Source of the DNA: an uncultured Porticoccus sp.
Lineage (GTDB): Bacteria; Pseudomonadota; Gammaproteobacteria; Pseudomonadales; Porticoccaceae
Direction of reading: 5' to 3'
DNA: 9,034 nucleotides
Assembly (NCBI GenBank): GCA_950063125.1
Contig: CATLZI010000075.1
Coordinates: forward strand, 1-9,034
The notes beneath the pieces are model-generated. The model was not told the DNA's origin. It was given only the letters and a program-made list of their open reading frames with translations, and did no database searches. Shown here piece by piece: positions 5,979-9,034 of this stretch (the first letter of the stretch is position 1; every line of letters starts with the position of its first letter). The translations under genes were made by a program, and so were the position numbers.

Positions 5979-7703
5979 TCAGCCAATAATTTTTTCTTTC
6001 AGGGCGCGGGCAAACATTCTGGCCTTCGATGGATAGGCAAAGTGTTTTGGGCGGGTTGCCCGGATGCCTTCACTGAAGGCACTCTGTCGGCTGTAATCAA
6101 TGAGGATGTCAATCATCACCGGCCTGTTTTCTGTCGCCAGAGAAAATGCCGTATCGAGGGCCGATTCAATGTCGTCGTTGTCTTCAATGGTCACGTATTC
6201 ACAACCGATGGCATGCGCAAAAGACACCCAGTCCGCTTCACCGAGCTTGATCATCTGTGTTACCTGACCGGGGAGTTGTCGGATCTCGCCAGATATCTCT
6301 CCATCGTTGAACAGGCAGTAAATGACCCCGAGCTGGTACTTGCTGGCAGTGAGCGCTTCCATTCCCGTCATCATCATCGCGGCGTCACCCACCAGGCCGA
6401 TGACTGTGCACTGTGGATGGGCCATTTTCAGTGCGTTGGCTGCGGGCACACCATACCCCATGGCATTGAAATCGCCGGGACAGATAAACCCACCGGGTTG
6501 ATGAATCGGCAACAGTTCCGCAGCCAGAAACATGTGGTTGCCATCGTCGCAGGCCACCAGTGCATCATCAGGCATGTGCTGTCTAAGCGCGGTAAAAAAA
6601 CGGGCCGGGTTGACCCGCTTTCCGGATTGTTTCTGCCAGTCAGCCAGATAGTTCCGCTTGTCGGTAGCGATTTTTGTGAGCAATGTGTTGTCAGGGGCTG
6701 AAGTCGGTACATGTTTATTGATGGCCTCTGTCAGTGCTGCAGCCACGTCGGCCGCATCGCCAAGCAGAGTCTGCTTTGCCGGGTAATTGGCATTGAATAC
6801 CGCCGGGTTTATATCCACATGGATCAAGGCATCCGGCATGTTGAGACCGTAGTTGCCGGTGGGTATTTCCGAAAAACGGGTAGCGATTGCCAACAGACAG
6901 TCACAGTTGGCAAAGGCGTGTTGTGCCGCTGGTACTGCAGCGGGGCCAAAGCCCATGCCGGTATGCAGGGGATGATTGGCGGGAAACACGCTCAGCCCCT
7001 GCAGGGTAGTCGCAACCGGGGCATTCAGGTGGGACGCCAATGCCTGTATTGACTCACTTGCTTCGCGAGCCCCCCAGCCAATCAAGATTCCCGGATGTTC
7101 GGCCTTTGCCAGCATCTCGGCGGCCAGCTCGATGGCGGCCATATCCAGTGGGGGGGTGATGCGATGCCCATCGAAAACGGGCAGGGACCCGTTATCGATG
7201 CTGTGGGTTTGCAGATTAACCGGAATTTCCACAAATACCGGGCCGGGCTCCCCTTCTATTGCAGTGCGGTAGGCCTCAAAAATGGTGGGCACAATGTCCG
7301 AGAGGTGTTCTACCAGAAAGGTTGCTTTGGTGATCGGCGTCAACAGGGCACGGTGGTCGATATCCTGTCGCTGAAAACGGTGATTGGTCTGGTAATCAAT
7401 ACCACCGGCAATGACCAGCATTGGAATGCCGCCGAGAAACGCTTCTCCAATACCGCTTGCTGCATGGGTGACGCCGGCACCGGGGATAACCAGCAGTGTG
7501 CCAATCGACCTGGTTGTACGACTGATGGCATCGGCCATGAAAGCAGCTGAAGCCTCGTGGGTCACCAGGGAGGGGGTGATAGTGTCGGACTGTTGGAGTT
7601 CAGTATAAATAGCCGTATTGTGAAAACCGGGTATCCCGAAGGTGTGTGTGACACCAATCTGTTCCAGTGCGTACCGGGTGAGCCAGGCGCCGGTCTTTTT
7701 CAT
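5979..7703 (-). CDS. ThDP-dependent enzyme, acetolactate-synthase-like; substrate unknown
   Basis: A full-length 574-residue three-domain thiamine-diphosphate enzyme of the acetolactate synthase/2-oxo acid decarboxylase superfamily, expected in the cytoplasm. The N-terminal PYR domain holds FGIPGFHNT (22-30) and the cofactor-activating glutamate in THEASAAFMAD (Glu 50). PGAGVTHAASGIGEAF (74-89) and FQRQDIDHRALLTPITK (110-126) resemble acetolactate synthase. The central domain ends near HVDINPAVF (295-303). The C-terminal PP domain has the metal/ThDP motif GDAAMMMTGMEALTA (439-453) closing with FND (465-467). Family enzymes cleave or ligate 2-oxo acids through a ThDP carbanion. No small regulatory subunit (ilvN-like) is adjacent, so a biosynthetic acetolactate synthase is unlikely. 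The N-terminus is unlike what I recall of sulfoacetaldehyde acetyltransferase. The ATG at 7703 has GGGGAG 4 nt upstream and a probable promoter just before it. A DASS transporter gene follows. Confidence 0.85.
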   Translation of the reverse strand: MKKTGAWLTRYALEQIGVTHTFGIPGFHNTAIYTELQQSDTITPSLVTHEASAAFMADAISRTTRSIGTLLVIPGAGVTHAASGIGEAFLGGIPMLVIAGGIDYQTNHRFQRQDIDHRALLTPITKATFLVEHLSDIVPTIFEAYRTAIEGEPGPVFVEIPVNLQTHSIDNGSLPVFDGHRITPPLDMAAIELAAEMLAKAEHPGILIGWGAREASESIQALASHLNAPVATTLQGLSVFPANHPLHTGMGFGPAAVPAAQHAFANCDCLLAIATRFSEIPTGNYGLNMPDALIHVDINPAVFNANYPAKQTLLGDAADVAAALTEAINKHVPTSAPDNTLLTKIATDKRNYLADWQKQSGKRVNPARFFTALRQHMPDDALVACDDGNHMFLAAELLPIHQPGGFICPGDFNAMGYGVPAANALKMAHPQCTVIGLVGDAAMMMTGMEALTASKYQLGVIYCLFNDGEISGEIRQLPGQVTQMIKLGEADWVSFAHAIGCEYVTIEDNDDIESALDTAFSLATENRPVMIDILIDYSRQSAFSEGIRATRPKHFAYPSKARMFARALKEKIIG

Positions 7704-7738
7704 TCGTCTCCCCAGATATCCTGAACTGCAACGGCTTG

Positions 7739-7767
7739 ATGCTATGAGACGCGCGGGCCCGAGTCAA
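7739..7767 (-). promoter_or_regulatory. Probable sigma-70 promoter of the ThDP enzyme gene
   Basis: On the - strand, TTGACT (7762-7767; five of six consensus) is followed after exactly 17 nt by TAGCAT (7739-7744; four of six). Transcription would start near 7732, about 30 nt before the ATG at 7703. This suggests the ThDP gene starts its own transcript rather than depending on the upstream rnf genes. The spacer is very GC-rich. Confidence 0.5.
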
Positions 7768-7781
7768 CGTGGTAGTGTAGC

Positions 7782-7814
7782 GTTGTTCCCTGCCATCCGG
7801 TTTTGGCAAACAAC
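7782..7814 (-). terminator. Hairpin at the end of the rnf genes
   Basis: On the - strand, GTTGTT plus TGCCA (7814-7804) pairs with TGGCA (7795-7791) plus AACAAC (7787-7782), giving 11 bp interrupted by a 3-nt bulge with an 8-nt loop. It begins one base after the rnfE stop codon. No T run follows, so it may slow transcription or protect the mRNA 3' end rather than terminate alone. Confidence 0.35.
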
Positions 7815-7815
7815 C

Positions 7816-8532
7816 TCAGCTGATTGCACCGGTAGTTCTCACCCGTTTGGCGCCTTTGGTGACCGGTAACTGGCGCATCATCCTGCGTCGCTCAATACGC
7901 CCGTCGATGACATTTTTCAGGGCGATCAGCATGCCGGCCACCAGAAAAGCACCGGGAGGCAGGATAATCACGAGAAACCCGTAACCATTGCCAAATAACT
8001 GCAAGGCCCAAGTTTCCGCTATGGGGCCAAACAGCAGGTGCATGTTGGCAAACAGAGTGCCACTGCCCAGAATTTCCCTGATAGCCCCGATTGCAAGCAG
8101 CACCAGCCCGAAACCGGCACCCATCATCAGTCCATCCAGTGCAGAGGCCCCCACAGGGTTCTTGCTGGCAAATGCTTCAGCGCGTCCGAGGATGGCACAA
8201 TTGGTGACAATCAACGGGATAAAAATACCCAGAATGACATACAGTTCATAGGTGAATGCCTGCATCAGCAATTCCGTGCAGGTGGTAAATGTGGCAATAA
8301 TCATGACAAAAGCCGGAATTTTGACCGCTTCGGAAACCCGGTGGCGAATCATTGACACGACAATATTCGAGCCTACCAATACCAGCATGGTGGCAAGACC
8401 CAAACCCAGGGCATTGACCACTGACCCGGTGACGGCCAGTAAGGGGCAAAGGCCAAGTAACTGAACCAGTGCAGCATTGTTTGTCCACAGGCCATTGCGG
8501 GTAATCTCGCGATAGCTGGTCTCATCCGCCAT
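7816..8532 (-). CDS. rnfE: Rnf/Rsx electron transport complex subunit RnfE
   Basis: A 238-residue integral membrane subunit of the Rnf complex, which couples ferredoxin:NAD electron transfer to ion movement, or keeps SoxR reduced (Rsx). It closely follows E. coli Rsx[23 protein letters not shown] near the start, [36 protein letters not shown] and ILPPGAF. About six membrane helices are evident. Cys 29 and Cys 112 fall at the positions where the related NqrD uses cysteines for the intramembrane iron centre. The last ~25 residues are Arg/Lys-rich and cytoplasmic-looking. An in-frame ATG at 8541 exists, but an AAGAGG sits directly against it and is 9 nt from the ATG at 8532, so 8532 is preferred. 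The gene overlaps the end of rnfG by 11 nt, a translational-coupling arrangement. A hairpin, not an nth gene, follows. Confidence 0.94.
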   Translation of the reverse strand: MADETSYREITRNGLWTNNAALVQLLGLCPLLAVTGSVVNALGLGLATMLVLVGSNIVVSMIRHRVSEAVKIPAFVMIIATFTTCTELLMQAFTYELYVILGIFIPLIVTNCAILGRAEAFASKNPVGASALDGLMMGAGFGLVLLAIGAIREILGSGTLFANMHLLFGPIAETWALQLFGNGYGFLVIILPPGAFLVAGMLIALKNVIDGRIERRRMMRQLPVTKGAKRVRTTGAIS

Positions 8533-9034
8533 TTTTGGCATCCTCTTTTGCTGGTGGTGGGTTCGAAACAGGCCGTTGAGCGGCTTTCAGGAGTTGCTCC
8601 CGGTTTTCCTTAAAATATTGCAGGGACTTGCGCACCTGATTAACCACGGCCCGGGGGGTGATGGTGGCGCCGGTGAACTGGTCGAAATTTCCGCCGTCTT
8701 TTTTCACTTTCCATTTGTCAGGGGTCGGGTTGCGAAGTGATTTGCCGTTGAAGCCCAGAATCCAGTCACTCTTGTTCAGATCGACCTTATCCCCCAGGCC
8801 GGGTGTTTCCCGGTGTGAAATCACTCGAACCCCAGCCACTGTACCATCCATATTGATACCGATAATCATCTGAATGTCACCGTTGTAACCATCCCCGGCT
8901 ACAGAGGGCAGTATGACGGCGACCGGCTCATCACCCTGGCGGGCGATGTTGGCTAGGCCCTCTTCGACCCCGAGCATTGGCCAGAATTCAGCGGGGATGG
9001 CCACGGTATCCACCAGCAAATTATTGGTGTGTCT
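8522..9034 (-). CDS. rnfG: Rnf/Rsx electron transport complex subunit RnfG, 5' partial
   Basis: This is the C-terminal 170 residues of RnfG, the membrane-anchored, outward-facing flavoprotein subunit with covalently bound FMN. The frame runs off the right edge, so the N-terminal membrane anchor is not visible. Clear family blocks are [60 protein letters not shown] and RAVVNQVRK. In TGAT, the Thr encoded at 8663-8665 is the expected FMN phosphoester site. A Pro/Lys/Asp-rich tail ([12 protein letters not shown]) ends the protein. It lies directly upstream of rnfE with an 11-nt overlap, matching the ...D-G-E order of rnf operons. The TTG at 9019 is only an internal Leu codon. Confidence 0.93.
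   Translation of the reverse strand, partial: RHTNNLLVDTVAIPAEFWPMLGVEEGLANIARQGDEPVAVILPSVAGDGYNGDIQMIIGINMDGTVAGVRVISHRETPGLGDKVDLNKSDWILGFNGKSLRNPTPDKWKVKKDGGNFDQFTGATITPRAVVNQVRKSLQYFKENREQLLKAAQRPVSNPPPAKEDAKNGG
8542..8547 (-). promoter_or_regulatory. Ribosome binding site deciding the rnfE start
   Basis: On the - strand this reads AAGAGG inside the end of rnfG. It touches the ATG at 8541 with no spacing but lies 9 nt from the ATG at 8532, so it supports the shorter RnfE. Translation of rnfE is probably coupled to rnfG termination. Confidence 0.6.

Noticed and set aside
5889..6701. A 270-codon open frame on the + strand opposite the ThDP enzyme
   Set aside because: It is antisense to the conserved C-terminal ThDP domain and has low-complexity, His/Gly/Val-rich content with no recognisable domain.
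5979..7703. Calling the ThDP enzyme biosynthetic acetolactate synthase (ilvB/ilvG) or sulfoacetaldehyde acetyltransferase (xsc)
   Set aside because: No small regulatory subunit or pta gene is adjacent, and the N-terminal and post-ND segments differ from what I recall of those enzymes; the specific name cannot be supported.
1..9034. Mobile element, prophage, defence island, CRISPR array or RNA gene
   Set aside because: No transposase, integrase, phage gene, repeat array, tRNA cloverleaf or rRNA sequence was seen, and all genes are intact housekeeping or metabolic types.

Overview
The window reads as ordinary chromosomal housekeeping DNA from a free-living gammaproteobacterium. The evidence is a pyruvate-dehydrogenase-type E2 whose active-site motif has the Asn form I recall from Pseudomonas/Azotobacter enzymes, an rnfG-rnfE pair, a DeaD-type helicase with a DbpA-like RNA-binding domain, and a YaiI protein. 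Base composition is moderately GC and looks uniform. A marine or environmental Pseudomonadales/Cellvibrionales-like lineage is a plausible inference, but nothing here fixes the genus. I see no insertion sequence, phage gene, integrase, tRNA, rRNA or CRISPR array, and no broken gene.

Layout. On the + strand, the 3' part of aceF (cut by the left edge) ends at 1272 and is followed by a strong hairpin (1290-1334). A small exported DUF4864-like protein follows at 1428-1886. A bidirectional terminator (1979-2008) then separates this block from a run of - strand genes. Read from right to left in transcription order, those are rnfG (cut by the right edge) and rnfE, with overlapping ends; a ThDP-dependent acetolactate-synthase-like enzyme with its own probable promoter; a DASS/SLC13-type anion transporter; yaiI, 19 nt behind the transporter; and the DEAD-box helicase gene, which converges on the DUF4864 gene.

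Functionally, AceF links pyruvate to acetyl-CoA. RnfG and RnfE are membrane subunits of the Rnf/Rsx ferredoxin-NAD oxidoreductase (or SoxR-reducing) complex. The helicase works on structured RNA and ribosome assembly, typically in the cold. The pair with no assigned role is the ThDP enzyme and the DASS transporter. They are adjacent on one strand 96 nt apart, so a joint role in taking up and cleaving a 2-oxo acid or similar anion is possible but unproven.

No gene-free stretch exceeds 300 bases; the longest gaps are about 155 nt (after aceF) and 146 nt (around the convergent terminator). The least explained items are the substrate of the ThDP enzyme, the acidic Ser-rich linker in AceF, and a perfect hairpin at 1936-1957 with no assigned function.
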